DNA of 64,000 nucleotides from Oscarella lobularis (GCF_947507565.1 NC_089181.1:3295614-3359613); one strand, 5' to 3'; shown: positions 22,001 to 35,834, numbered from the stretch's first letter. A program made the numbers and translations. The notes: generated from the letters alone by a model not told the origin.

Positions 22001-25000
22001 CGATTATTATAATTTGTCGGCGTCGAATCCGGACGGGTGTCGTTCGTGCGCGTGTTCGTCGCGCGGAACGGTGACGGGGACGACGTGCGATTCGGTGACG
22101 GGTCGGTGCAAGTGCGTGGCGAATGTGATTGGGCGCGCGTGCGACGCTTGCGCCACTGGCTTCTATTTGACGAATGGACAGTGCGCAAGTTGCAACTGCC
22201 ATCCGCAGGGATCGCGAGACTCTGTCTGTGATCAGGTGACCGGGCAATGCACGTGTCTCACTGGTGTAGGAATCGGTCAGAGAGCCTGCGACGGATGCGC
22301 GAGCGGGTTTTTTCAGTTCACCGGAACGAGGTAGGATTTCTATAACGCTTCGTATCGATTGTACTATTGTTTTGGGTAGCTGTACGGCGTGCCAGTGCAA
22401 CGCGGCGGGAAGCGCGGGACCCAATTGCGATCAGACGACGGGAAAATGTTCCTGTAAGCAGTACGTCGAAGGCGACAAGTGCGACCAATGCAAAGCCGGT
22501 TTTACGACTCTCGCCGCCAACAATCCATTCGGCTGCAGCGCAGGTAGACAAATAAAATAAATAAATAAATAAATAAATGAATATTCGTTTCTAGCTCCTG
22601 AGGAACAAGGTCCTCCGACTCTGACGGCTCTCAATGACACGGCTGTTCGCGTCGCGTGGACGTCGCCGGAGAAACCGAACGGCATCGTCACGGAATACCA
22701 AGTCATTCGCAATTCGTCTCGTGTCGTCTTTCGCGGCGTCGCACTGAGCTACGTCGACACGGGACTCCAACCGAATTCCGTCTATACGTACAAAATTCGA
22801 GCGACGACAGCCGGCGGATCGACGGAAAGCGTAGCGCTATTTGTCAAGACTCTCCAAGGGCCGCCAGACGGCGTTTCACAGCCGGCACTCTCCGTCGTCA
22901 GTTCGACAATCGTAGCGGCAAGTTGGATTCAACCAGCCATGCCAAACGGAATCGTAACCAAGTACGAATTGGTCGACAAGACGACGAATCGAGTTCTTTT
23001 CTCCGGCTTACGTTTCTCCTTTCTTATCACCGGACTGTCGCCCTATTCCGCGTACGCGTACGCGATTCGTGCGTGTACGATTGGCGGATGCACGGAAAGT
23101 TCGTCAGCCGTCGTGTACACGCTCGAGGCGGCACCCGCGTCTCAGCCGGCGCCCGTGCTTCTCGTCGCCGATGTCGATCGTTTGACGATCGGCTGGGCGG
23201 CGCCGATGCGACCTAACGGCGTTCTCGACGAATACGTCGTATATCGGCGCGACGTTCCGTTTGTCGGCGTTGGACGCGTGATTAATCAATTCGCTGATAC
23301 GAGCGTCAACGTGACGACGGTGACGGGATTGGTGCCGTTTACCGAGTACGAATTCGCCGTGGAGTCGTCCACGCGAGGCGGATCGACGAAGAGTGCGTTC
23401 GCTCGCTTCAGAACGGCGGAAAGCGGTGAGAGAGAGAGAAAAACAATTTTCTTATAATGTTTATTTTATTTCTTTTCAGTTCCGCTTGGCGTGCCGCCGC
23501 CCGTTGCCGTCGTTTTGAGTTCGTCCTCCATTCGTCTTTCGTGGTCGGAAGCGGCGACGCCGAACGGCGTCGTTTTGCGCTATCGTCTTTACGACGAAAC
23601 GACGGCGACGATTTTGCACGTGGCAACGCGTCCGGGACAGTTCGTCGTTAGCGGATTGAGAGCGTTTACCGAGTACAAATTTCTCGTCGAAGTGTGCACG
23701 AGTGCGGGATGCGCGAACAGTTCGACGATCAGAAATCAAACGTTTGATGCGCGTAAGTATCATTCGGAAATAATGCGTGCGACTTGAGAGTTTTCCTATA
23801 GCGCCTGATGGTCAATCGCCGCCCGTCGTTTCGTCGGCTATTACCGCGTCTTCGGCGTCTTTTCGCTGGACGGAACCGGCCGTCCAAAACGGCCAAATCG
23901 CGTCGTATTCGCTCGAACGCAAAGCGGTTAGTTTCAGTCAAGCGAACGCCGTCGACGGACGATATTTCGAAGGCAACGGATACCTCCTCTTGTCGAGCAA
24001 CGTTTTCTACGGCGGATACCAATCGTCTATCAGTCTCGAATTCAAAACGTTTAATCCCGACGCTCTTCTCGTCTATTCCGGCGACAGTTCGCAAAGGGAT
24101 TTCGTCGCCATTCAATTAAACGCCGGTCGTCTTTACTTCATCTTCGATTGCGGTTCCGGTGCCGGCGTCGTACGACTGCCGAATTCGTCGCCGACGTTTT
24201 TCGACGGCGCGTGGCACACAGTCGTCGCCAGTCGACGCGGATCCGTCGGCACGTTGACCGTCGACGGCGTTTACAGCGGAAGCGGATCGTCATTCGGATC
24301 GGCGTCCGTAATCGGCGTAAATACGGGTTTCAACGTCGGCGGCTTGGCGTCGTCGTTTCGAAGCGACGCTCCGCGACCCGGCGAGTTTGCCGGTATTCCT
24401 GTAACGACAGTCGGCTTCTCCGGGGGAATTCGCGCTCTCGCGTTCGGTTCGTCGGGCGCTCCCGATTTAAGTGCGACGATTAGTGAGCGAAACGTTCGTT
24501 CGGCAGTCGACGGCGTTCCGCTTCTTTCCCAAGCTGGAATGCACTTCAAGGGCGGCGGATACGTCGTCGTCGACGCGTCGACGTCGCCGCTGGGCACGCG
24601 AAACGTCGACATTTCATTTCGCATGCGATCCGAGCAACAAAACGGAATTTTAGTCTTCGCTTTTAGCGATACGACGTCGGATTTCTTAGCGATTCTACTA
24701 TGGAACGGAGAAATTCGACTGGAGTTTGACAACGGCGGCGGCGTCGCTCGCACGACGACCGATTCGAGTCGCTCCGGCGTCAATATCTGCGACGGAAATT
24801 GGCATAGCGTTCGAATTTCCAAGCGCGATCTCGGCGGCGAAATCTTTGTCGACGGTTTTTCCGTCACGGCGTCGGTCAACGCACCCGGTTCCGATTTTCA
24901 TTTGAATTCGACGTCGGATATTTACGTAGGTGGTTTTGGAATTGCGGCGTCGAGAGCGGCGACGTTGGGCGTCGATTCGTCTCATTTTGGCGGCTGCATT

Positions 25001-28000
25001 CAGAATTTGACGATCGGCGGTCAGCGAGTCGGCACCGTGAAGGATTTGAGTTTGGTTAGTTTGGCTGGTTGTCCGGGCGTCGCTCAGACGTCTCCTCTTG
25101 CCTGTTCCGGCGGCATTCCCGCTATAATCGCGTCGGGATTAAGCCTAGCGGCCAACGACACGACCATGCAACCATTTACAGGTAAGAAAACGGGGGGAAA
25201 TAGTAGTTGTCTTCATATAAGAAACTATTTTTATAGAATATTTGTATCGCGTTCGCAGTGCCAATCGTGGTGGTTCGACGACGAGCACGTGGATTAGCGT
25301 TCATTCGAGGGAAGCGGGTGAGAGAGAGAAAGAGAGAGAGAGAGAGCGTATAATAATAATTAGTCCTCTAGCTCCGTCTGGTGTTCCTAGTCCAACTGTC
25401 TTATACGAAAGCAAATCAAACAGCGTTTCGGTATCGTGGACTCATCCGACTCGATCAAACGGAATCGTCACTCAGTACCGACTTCTTTTCTATTCCTATC
25501 ATCCGAACGACGTCGGCGTCGGAAATCCAACGACAGCGCCGCCTCTCGTCGCACTCATCGCCGACCCGTCGACTCTCTCCTACACGGCAATGAATCTTTC
25601 TCCGTATACGACCTATCAAGTCGTCGTCGAAGCGTCGACGAGCGCTGGATCGTCGCAGGGGCCCGCCGCTTCGTTTACGACGAGTCCGTCGCGACCGAGC
25701 GGCGTTCCGGCGCCGATCGCCGTCGTCGCGACGTCGCGTTCGCTCAACTTCACGTGGAGCGAGCCGACGCAGCCGAACGGCGTCATTCGTCTCTACGAAT
25801 TACACGTCAACGGTCACAGCGTCTATGAAGACACTCAACGTCAATTCTTACTCGAACGTTTAACGCCTTTTGTCAAGTACACCGTACAATTATTTGCTTG
25901 CACGTCGTCCGGTTGCACCGGCGGTCCGACGACGTCGATTTCGACGGCTGAGGACGTTCCGAGCGGCGTTCCGGCGCCGTCTCTCGTCGCCCAAGGCGCG
26001 CAAACCGTCCTGGCGACGTGGAGCGAACCGACGGCGAAAAACGGCATTATAACGCGCTACGAACTTCATCTCGTCGCCGGATCGTCGTCCGTTGTCGTTT
26101 TCGCTGGAACGGCACGTCGGGCGACCGTTCAAGGTCTCGTCGCCGGCACGAACTATTCGTTTTTCGTCAACGCGTCGACGAGCGTCGGCAGTGCCGTCGG
26201 ACCGTCGTCTTTCGTCGTGACGCTCGACGACGTCCCCGAAGGCGTTTCGCCGCCGATCGTCGTCGCCGTCGACGCGACGTCGACGCGATCGACGTGGACG
26301 GCGCCGACGAAACCGAACGGCGTCGTCGTCGAATATCGGCTTCTCGAAAACGAAAAGGAAATTTTTCGCGGACTCGCTTTCGCCTACACGTCGACGTCGC
26401 TCGAACCGTACGAAACGTACGACTACAAAGTGCAAGCGTGCACGTCGAAAGGATGCGGATCGAGCGTTCCGACGACGGTGCGAACGCTCGAGGCGCCGCC
26501 TATTGGGCAGCCCGTTCCCAACGTTACGATCGTCAATTCGACGGCTGTTTCGGTGATTTTCGGCGAGCCGACGGCACCGAACGGCGTCGTTCGTTATCGA
26601 CTCTACGTTCGCGGCGAAGTTCGCACGTTTGTCGCCTTTCGTGGAGCGTCCGGAGTCGATCCGGCGGTTATCGGCGATCTTTTGCCCTTTTCCAACTACA
26701 CGTTTTGGGTTGAGGTGTTGAACGGCGCTGGCTCGACGAATAGTTCCAGTACAACGGCAATGACCCATGCAGATGGTGCGTTTGTGAGAATATGCTCACA
26801 CAATTTCACTAAATCGTTTTCTTTTCCCCCCTAGCTCCTTACGGTGTCGTCGCTCCCTCCGTCGTCGTTTTAAACGCCACCGCCGTACGAGTAACCTGGC
26901 AAGCGCCGGCCCGATTGAACGGTCTCCTTCGCGGTTATCATCTCGACGTGGAAGAACATCGTCTCGAAGCGAGTCCTCCGATTCGCGTCGAAGCGGGATT
27001 TGCCTTAGAAGCGACAGTGACCTCTCTTAAACCGTTCACGGTCTATAACGTGTCGCTAACGGCAACGAGTAGCGGCGGAGCGACGACGAGTCGTTCGACG
27101 CCAGTTACGACAGCCGAAGCAGGTAAAAAGAACGAAAAAAAACCCTAGTTTGAATTATTATTATTATTATTATTTTAGATCCGATTGGTTTCGATCGTCC
27201 CACGGCTGTCGTCACTTCGGCTCGTTTTGTCGTCGTCGCCTGGGATTTGCCTTCGTCTCCCAACGGCGTGATAACGAGCTATCGCGTTCTGATTGACGGT
27301 CGTCTTGACGTCGTTTTAGCTGGGCACGTGCTGACGGCGAACGTGACGAATCTGTCGCCGTTCACGCGATATTTGATCGAAGTCGAAGCGTGCAATTCGG
27401 CCGGATGTACGACGAGCGACGCGCTCAACGCGACGACGGCCGTCGCCGTCGCGCAGGGCGTCGCACTGCCGACGCTGACGTCGATTACGGCGAGATCGAT
27501 TCGCGTCGAGTGGACGAAAGAGGACTTTTCGAACGGAATCGTTACGGCCTATTACATTCAGCGAAAAGTTTCCAATTCCGACGGCGAGACGATCGACGTT
27601 GCGAAATTATCGTCGTCAACGTTTCTGTACTTGGACGATTCGAAAGACTTGACGCCGTACACGACGTATTCGTATCGAATCAAAGTAGAGAATTTAGCTG
27701 GAAATGGGACGGGTGCATATGCCAATGTGACAACGAAACAAGCAGGTTCGCACGTCTCAAACGTTCTATAATAGACTACGATTTTTTGTTCCTTTTTTTC
27801 TTTAGCTCCACAAGGCGTTTCTTCTCCCGTAGCGTCGACGAGAAGTTCGTCGTCAATCGACGTCTTATGGAGTCCTCCCCAGGAGCCAAACGGAGTCGTA
27901 ACCACGTACGAACTAACGCGAATCGAAGTGCCGACAAATCAAATCGTTCGACGTCTATTTCCGGGAAGTCGGCTAGCGACGACGGCGACGGGATTGATGC

Positions 28001-31000
28001 CCTATACGAACTACAGTTTCATTTTAGCCGCGTGTACCGTCGCCGGTTGTGCGGAGAGTCCGTCGACGTACGCTCGAACGGCTGAAGCTCTCGCAACCGG
28101 ACTTTTACCGCCTACAGTGAGTCCGAGATCTTCCACGTCTCTAGTCGTTTCGTGGACGTCGCCGACGAATCCTAACGGCGTTTTACTCCGCTACGAACTG
28201 GAACGTCGAAATTTAGACAATCCATCGTCGTCATATGAAAAAGTTATTCTAATCGACAACCGAACGACGAATATCAACGATACGGCTCTCGACGTCTATC
28301 ATCGATATGAATATCGAGTTAGTTTCGTCAACGGTGCCGGAGCGACGATCTCGGTGCCGTCGACGCCTCCCGTTCGAACGAATGCCGACGTTCCGCTCGC
28401 CGGACCCAATGTCACGGCGACTGTCGTCAATCACACGTCGATTGTCGTCTCGTGGACGCAGCCGGCTTTGAAGCAGCTACGCGGTCCTCTAATCGGCTAT
28501 ACGTTTTATTACAAGGTAATGGGATCGAAAGAGAATGCCACGGCGCGATCGGTTGGCTTGGCAACGACGCACTTCCTAAACGATCTTCAACCGAATACGG
28601 ACTACGAATTCACCGTTTCGCTCGACAACGGAATTGGCGTTTCCGTCAGCGACGCTGTCGTCGCGCGAACTCTCGATGGCGCGCCGGAGGGCGTCGAACG
28701 GCCGACTCTTCGCGTTCTCAGCGCGACGCAAATCGAAGTGACCTGGTTCGAACCGACGACGCCGAACGGTCGAATCGTATCGTATTCCGTCGCGCGCGGA
28801 GGCGGAGGAGTCGTGCACAACGCGACGACGCCGTCTTCCGTCGTCGTCGACGGCTTGGAACCGTTTACGACGTATACGTTCACCGTGACGGTGTGCACTG
28901 TCTTTGACTGCGTCGCGAGTGCCGGCGCCACGGCGACGACAAGCGAAGCGACGCCGATCGGAATGGCTGCACCTACTTACGTCGTACTCAACGCTCGATC
29001 CGTCAACGTGTCGTGGATGCTTCCTAGTCGACCAAACGGCGCTATTACGTCGTACGAAGTGCGTCGCGTGCCCTACTTGCCCTGTTCGGACGTTTTACCC
29101 ACTGATGATCCGTCTGCGACGCCTACAAAGGAACAGTGCACGTACGTCGAGTGTCCGCTACTCACTCACGCACGATGCGGCGCCGCGTGCTACGATCTCT
29201 CAACCGAAGTCTGTTGCGCCGACGTCGTTCATAAAATCCGCAGCGGATATTTTTGCTGCGATGCGAATTACACAACGCGCGCTCGTCCGAACGACGTCTG
29301 CTGCGACGGACGATTTCACGACGAACAATCGGGCTTCTCTTGCTGCGACGGCAATTATATCGACGTTCCGTCCGGAAGCGTTTGTTGCGACGGCGTCGCG
29401 ACGAAAGGGGACGCGTGCTGCGACGGTCGCACGGCGTACGATTCGAGTCGGGAATTCTGCTGCGGCGGCGTCGTTCGTCTCGCGCACGTCAACGTCAAAT
29501 GCTGCGGCGAAAGCGTCGTTCTCAAGTCGAAGATTTGCTGCGACGGATCGGCGTACGATCGCGACGACGCGAAGACGTGCTGCGGCGCCCAATACGTTCG
29601 CAACGAAACGACGCTCTGCTGCGAATCGGTGACCGGCGCGGCGATTGCGTACGCGTACGCGTCGTCGGCGGCGAAAGCGACGTCGTTCGACGCCTGTTGC
29701 GGCACGGTGCGAATCAAAACGGCGGAGGCGTGCTGCAACGAACGCGGCTACGATCCCCTCACGCACGTCTGTGCCGATCGTTCGACGCTCTTGGGAAGTG
29801 GGCAAGCGTGCGGATCCGGCGCCGTTTGTCCCGTCGCCGACGCGGCGAGCGCTTATTGCGATCGATGCGATTTCGACATCAATGCTCGTGCGTGCGGCAC
29901 CGTCGACGGGAAATTCGCCTCGACGGCGTCGACTCCGACGGGAATGTCGCCGACATCCGGACCTCAGTTATGCGCCGGAAAAAGTCGTCTCGTCTTTAGC
30001 GGATTAGCGTTCTACGTCATTGATTCGACGGGACTTGAGCCGTTTAGCGAATATCGATACACGGTTGCGGCGTTGAATAACGAAGGAAATGCGACGAGTT
30101 TGCCGTCGAGCGTCGAGACCGCCGAAGCGGCACCCGACGGCGTTTCGGCGCCGTCGCTCAAGGCAATCGGTTCGACGGAAATCGAAGTGAAATGGACGGC
30201 ACCGTCGCAACCGAATGGAATCGTGCGTAAATATTCGCTCTATCGCGACGACGTCGTCGTCCTACGTCAGTCGTCGGATTTCGAGTTTGACGATTCGGCT
30301 TTGGAGCCGTTTACTTCGTACGCGTACACGCTCGAAGCGTGCACGACGGCGGGATGCACGAACAGTTCGGCGTCGAGCATTTTGACGCCGGAAGACGTAC
30401 CCATCGGCGTCGATGCGCCGCTAGCGACGCCACTGTCGCCCTACGCCATCCACCTCGCGTTTCGCTCGCCGCGAAAACCCAACGGGATTATCCTCGAATT
30501 TAACATATACGTCGATCGAAATTTAACGGCGATACTCGCCGGCTCGGCGAGCGAATTCAACGCCACGTCTCTGCAACCGTTTACTACGTATTCGTTTGAA
30601 ATTGAAGCGTGTACGAGCGTCGGCTGCGCGCGAAGCGCTCGCGTCGCGGCGACGACGCTCGAAGCGGCGCCGCTCGGCGTCGCGCCGCCGACGCTGACCG
30701 TATTGTCGGCGACTTCGATCGACGTTCAGTGGACGGTTCCGTCGACGACGAACGGCGTCGTTCTTCGCTACGTTTTGAGTCGCGACGGCGTGCAAATTTT
30801 CAACGGAACGCGTCTCGGATTTGCGGACGTGAATTTGACTCCGAGTACGAACTACGTTTATCGAGTGACGGCGACGACGGGCGGCGGGTCGACGACGAGT
30901 GATTCGGCGGCGATTCAAACGCCGGAAGATACGCCCGAAGGTCTGGCGAAGCCTCGACTCACTGCCGTCAATTCGACGGCAATTCTCGTCGTCTGGACGT

Positions 31001-34000
31001 CGCCCGCGCAACCAAACGGTCAAATAATCGGCTATCGTTTATTTGTCGACGGTGCAGCGACGAATGCAGGCTTGAAAACGAGTTTGATTGTCGACGGATT
31101 TGAGCCGTTTACTCGACATGAATTTCAAGTGGAGTCGTGCAACAGTAAAGGCTGCGCGCGGAGTCAACGCGAAGTGGCGACGACTCGAGAGGCGGCACCG
31201 GAGACGCTCGACGCTCCCGTGCTCGTCGCCTTGGGTCCGACAGCGATTCGAGTCGCCTGGTCGGCGCCGGCGAAACCGAATGGAATCATAACGCGATACG
31301 AAGTTTATCGAAAGGCGACGAGCGTCGGATCGATCGAAATTCTCATCCATTCGGATAACAGTTCGATTACGAGTTTCATCAACGTTGCGTCGCAGCTGAA
31401 ACCGTTTAGCGACTATCAGTACCGCGTGCGTGCCGTCAATAGTGCCGGCAGCGTCTATAGTTCGTACGCAATCGTTCGAACGGCCGAAGACGTTCCGACG
31501 GGACTCGCGACTCCGACGATTGTCGTCGACGGGCCGTCGGCCGTCAACGTCAGCTGGTCGCCGCCGTCGCAACCGAACGGATTGATTCGTCACTACGTCG
31601 TTCGCTATCGACTTTTCGTGCTCTCCGGACGGCCGCCCGTCGTCGGTGCGAACGTCTCCGGCAGCGAAATGACGACGCGCGTCGTTCGACTCGATCCCAA
31701 TACGGATTACGAGTTTCAAGTGATCGCTTTTAACGGCGCTGGAAGCGTCGAAAGCGCGTGGCAATTGGCGACGACTGATGAAGGATGTCCGGAACAACTT
31801 CAACTGATTGCCGCCGTTCGGAGTGTCGACGGCACGCAGTTGATTCTCTCTTGGAATGCGCCGCTTAAACCGAACGGTAATATTCAGTTATATCGTCTTT
31901 ACGCCGACACTGTGTACACTGTGTCGACGCGACGTTTCGTCTATAATCGTCTTACGCCGTTTACGGAATATCGCCTTCAGTTGGAAGCGTGCACGGCGTC
32001 GTGTTGCGCGCGCGGAATCAATCAGACTATTCGGACGGCCGAAGTAACGCCGACCGGTCAAAATGCGCCGACTTTGACGAGTCTCTCGCCGAACGAAGTC
32101 GAAATCGCGTGGCGACCGCCGAATTCGCCAAACGGCATTGTCACGACGTACGAAATCTATCGACGTCAAGTCGCCGGCAGCGGGAATCCGATCAACGCCG
32201 TGCTTCTCGTCACCCGCTTCGTCGTGGCGATCAATTCGACGTTGATCTACGTCGATCGTAATCTGTCGGCTTTTACTCGCTATCAGTACAGCGTTGTTGC
32301 CGTCAATAGCGTCGGTCGCGCTCAGAGTTCGTACGCCGACGTACAAACGGGTTCAGCGTCGCCGCTCGGTGTTCGTCCGCCGACGGTTAGGATCATTTCG
32401 GCGACGTCGGCGATCGTATCGTGGCGAGAGCCTTTGGAGCCCAACGGACTTATTTCTCTCTATACGGTGCGACGAAATGGGTCTGGAGTACACGACACAC
32501 TCGCGACGACCTTTGTGGATTCTGCGCTTGAGCCTTACACCGTCTACGCGTATTCTATTGAAGCGTGCACGGCTGGCGGTTGCACGGAAAGCGCTATGTC
32601 GTTCAATGTCACGTTCGAAGCGGCTCCAGCCGCCGTTCTTCCACCGAATCTTTTCACAATCAATTCGTCGGCGATTTACGCCAACTGGACCGATCCCGAT
32701 CAGCCAAACGGCATCGTAACGGAATATCTCGTCGAATACACCGGTTCCAGTCGTCGATCCGTCGGCGTCGCTCGTCAATTCGTCGCGACGAATCTCGCCC
32801 CGTATTCGCTTTACGACTTCCAACTGACGGCGTGTACAGTCGGCGGTTGTACGACGAGTTTGAAATCGACGGCTCGATCGGGTCCCGCCGCGCCGGAAGG
32901 ACTCGTCGCTCCGCGGCTGCAAGTCCAAGGATCGGAGAGTATTCTCGTCAGTTGGGGGGCTCCCGCCGTACCGAACGGCGTCATCGACACGTACAGGCTA
33001 ACGCGAAACGACAGCGTCGTCTACGTCGGCAAAGATACGCGTTTCCAAGACAGCGGACTCGTTCCGGGATCAAGCTACGTCTATCGTTACACGGCATCGA
33101 CTGTCGGCGGCGGCGGCACGTCGACGAGTTCGGCGAGCGTTGGTCGAACGAATCCCGACGCGCCGGCCGGTCTTGTCGCCCCCGACGTCTCGCCGCTATC
33201 GTCGACTTCGGTTCGAGTTACGTGGAAAGCGCCGGCACGTCCTAACGGCGCCATCGTTCGCTACGTCGTACTTGTTGACGGCGCGCGACGTTTCAACGGC
33301 ACGGCGAACGATTTCGCTCACGTCGTAATCGGCTTGTCGCCCTACTCGACGCATGATTTCCAAATTGAAGCGTGCACGGCGCGCGGATGCAGCGTCAGCG
33401 ACGCGACGTCGGAGACGACTCTCGAAGCGGCGCCAATTGGTCAAAACGCTCCGTCGCTCGTCGCGACGGCACGAACCGTTTTAGCTACGTGGAGTCCGCC
33501 CGACTCGCCAAACGGCGTGATTGTTGGTTACGAATTGCGACGGCGTCTTGCCGCCGCGGATTTCCCCGACGCGTGGAATCTCATCTACGTCGGTCCGGCG
33601 ACGTCGTTTCTCGACAACGATACGACATTGCGACCGTATATGCGCTACGAGTACAACGTGACGTCGTTGAACGGCGCCGGATCGGCGTCAAGTCCGCCGA
33701 CGCCAATTCGACTCGAAGAGGCGACGCCGGAGGGAATCGGCGCGCCGAACGTGACGAATATCGGACCCTATTCGTTCGACGTCGTCGTTCCAGAGCCGAC
33801 GTTTGCAAACGGAATCATCGTTCGCTATCGCGTTTCCGTGAACGGAACTGTCGTCGCAACCGACGTTCAGAATCGGCTTCGCGTGACGGAATTGAAACCG
33901 TTTACCGTTTTCGATATCACGGGCGACGTCTGTACGACGGCCGGCTGCGGAGCGAGTGCGTTATTGCGCGTCGTCACCGCCGAAGCGGCGCCGGACGGCC

Positions 34001-35376
34001 AAGGCGAGCCAATAACGGGCGCGGCGACGAGCACGAGCGTCGTTCTCACGTGGAACGAACCAAACGAGCCAAACGGAATAATAACAACGTGAGAACATGT
34101 TAGATTTTATTAGGTAAGGGTATTAGGAAGTCTTTGGCTTAGGTACAAGATTTGGAAGCGGACGTCTTGCCCGCAACCCCAGCAGCCTTTCGTCAATTCG
34201 TCGCTGTGCGCTGAAAGTGGCGAAGATCTCGTCTTTTCCGTCGTGGTCGGTTCTCCGCCGTCGCTCACCTTCACCTCCGTCAATCTAAAGCCGTATACGA
34301 CCTATCAGTTCCGATTGACGGCGATGAATTCGGCCGGTTCGGCGCTGTCGCCGTGGTCCGATGCCGTCACGACGTTGACCGATCGTACGACGAGAAATTT
34401 CGTCGGTTTGTATTTTTTAATTATTTTTGTCGTCAGGTCCTCGCTACACGGGCGTTTCTCCCTCGGCGACAGTTGACGGCACTTCCGTCACCGTCGATTG
34501 GTCGCAATCGTTCGAATACAACGCGGAAGTGCGCTTTTTCTTGATCTACGAAAACAACAACGTCGTCTTTCAAGGCCCGCGACGTTTACAGTACACGCGC
34601 CACGGTCTAGCGACGGGAAAAAGTAAGCGGGGAAAAGCGGAGAAACGCGCGAGAGAACATAGACAGTGTTTTTTTTCGTTTAGAATTTACTTATCACATC
34701 AATGTGGAGACAGACGAAGGCACAGCCGCGTCTAGCCAGGTTGAAATTACGACCGGCGACTCGATTGTCACGCCAACGTCTCGTTCGTCGACGAGGACGG
34801 CGACGGAGACGGAGTCGGTTTTGTTGCCGACTACGGGCGCTAATACGGGCGACACGCCGTTCTACGAATCGGTTGGATTCATAATCGGTATCGCATTGGC
34901 TGTGATCGTCATTCTTTTCATCATCGTGGCGATTTGCATGAGACGTTCGACTCCGTCGGAGGAGCAACGTCGGAAAGGGCGAAAAACGCATCGAGCGACG
35001 CGAACGTCCGCCTATTGGGCACCCCAGCCCATTCCCTTGGTGAGACTCGACTGCGTAAATAAATGAAATTTAATTAATAGTTATTGATTCTTTTTTTCCC
35101 GAGCAGCGCGGTCCTTCTCCTGCTCCCAGTCAAACCAGGCTAATAGACTCGCCCTCATTGAAGTATGATAGAACGTTGGAATGGACCGAGGGAGTTGCGC
35201 CTTCTGAATCAGCTGTAAGATTAGAAAGAAAGCTGTCAGGTCTTTCGTAATCGAGTTCTCTTCTCTTTCTCTAGTACGACGACGCAAAGCCGATAATCAT
35301 TGATTCTAGCTCAGGTTATTTTACCGACGATGTTTACGTTGCAGAGCATACGACATTTTCCGACACTCATCTGTAA
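19037..35376 (+). CDS. USH2A: Usherin, giant laminin/FN3 transmembrane protein
   Basis: My 22-exon model totals 15,171 nt, exactly divisible by three: 5056 residues (human about 5200). Domains in order: signal peptide (LLFLVVALATTATKGGVNAQ); LamG-like/pentaxin domain (about 19330-19960); laminin N-terminal domain (20021-20790); about ten laminin-EGF modules (20846-22543); four FN3 (22595-23900); two laminin G domains (about 23940-25080); then about thirty FN3 domains, interrupted by a Cys-rich CC-doublet block (29080-29800); a TM helix VGFIIGIALAVIVILFIIV (near 34875); and a roughly 100-residue tail ending TTFSDTHL. The final DTHL equals the PDZ ligand of vertebrate usherin, which binds whirlin and harmonin. 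Exon 17 (27806-34088) alone is 6283 nt. Intron 6 (20792-20845) fits GC-AG. In vertebrates usherin forms ankle links of hair cells and photoreceptors and occurs in basement membranes. Confidence 0.95.
29080..29800 (+). other. Cysteine-doublet module inside usherin
   Basis: Within usherin exon 17 one FN3 domain is split by about 240 residues carrying roughly 13 Cys-Cys pairs, many as CCDG or CCG, spaced 11-25 residues apart (for example VCCDGRFHDEQSGFSCCDGN). Flanking FN3 halves are recognisable: ITSYEVRRVPYL before and STGLEPFSEYRYTVAALN after. I recall that vertebrate usherin also has a Cys-rich insertion among its FN3 repeats, so this is probably ancestral. Its fold and partner are unknown to me. 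Confidence 0.8.
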
Positions 35377-35542
35377 TTGAATTGAAAAAAGACGACGTTT
35401 TCGATGAATCGTGACTAATAATATCGTGACTATTATTTTTGGAGTGTTTTTGTTGTTGTAGAATTGATTGTAATGTGTTGAATAGAATGCAGCGATTTTT
35501 ATCTTCGACACACCTGTACACGTGCGCTTGCTTTTGCCTGAT

Positions 35543-35834
35543 GCCCGTATGTCCGGGTAGGGTAGACGACTTTTCGAGAAAAAACGAGGAAAAACCGATT
35601 ACCCTACCCGGACATACGGGCCTCAGCGCAAACGTTCTTTTGTTCGCTGCCAGCGTTTTGCTCTTAATATTATTTTATTAACTAGACGTGAGAAAGCGCG
35701 CCAAGAGACGTCTAGTTAATAAAAAATATTAAGAGCAAAACGCAGGCAGCGAACAAAAGAACGTTTGCGCTGAGGCCCGTATGTCCGGGTAGGGTAAACG
35801 GAGAAAAAACCGATTACCCTACCCGAATATACGG
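35543..35834. mobile_element. Nested foldback element
   Basis: A 22-bp terminal motif (GCCCGTATGTCCGGGTAGGG..) occurs four times in alternating orientation: 35543-35564 (+), 35600-35621 (-), 35775-35796 (+), 35815-35834 (-, slightly diverged). Between the middle copies are near-perfect arms of about 90 bases (35600-35689 and 35708-35796) around an 18-base spacer. The whole can fold into one long hairpin with a smaller hairpin on each side. No coding capacity is seen. It fits a non-autonomous foldback/MITE element inserted about 170 bases after the usherin stop. Confidence 0.8.
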
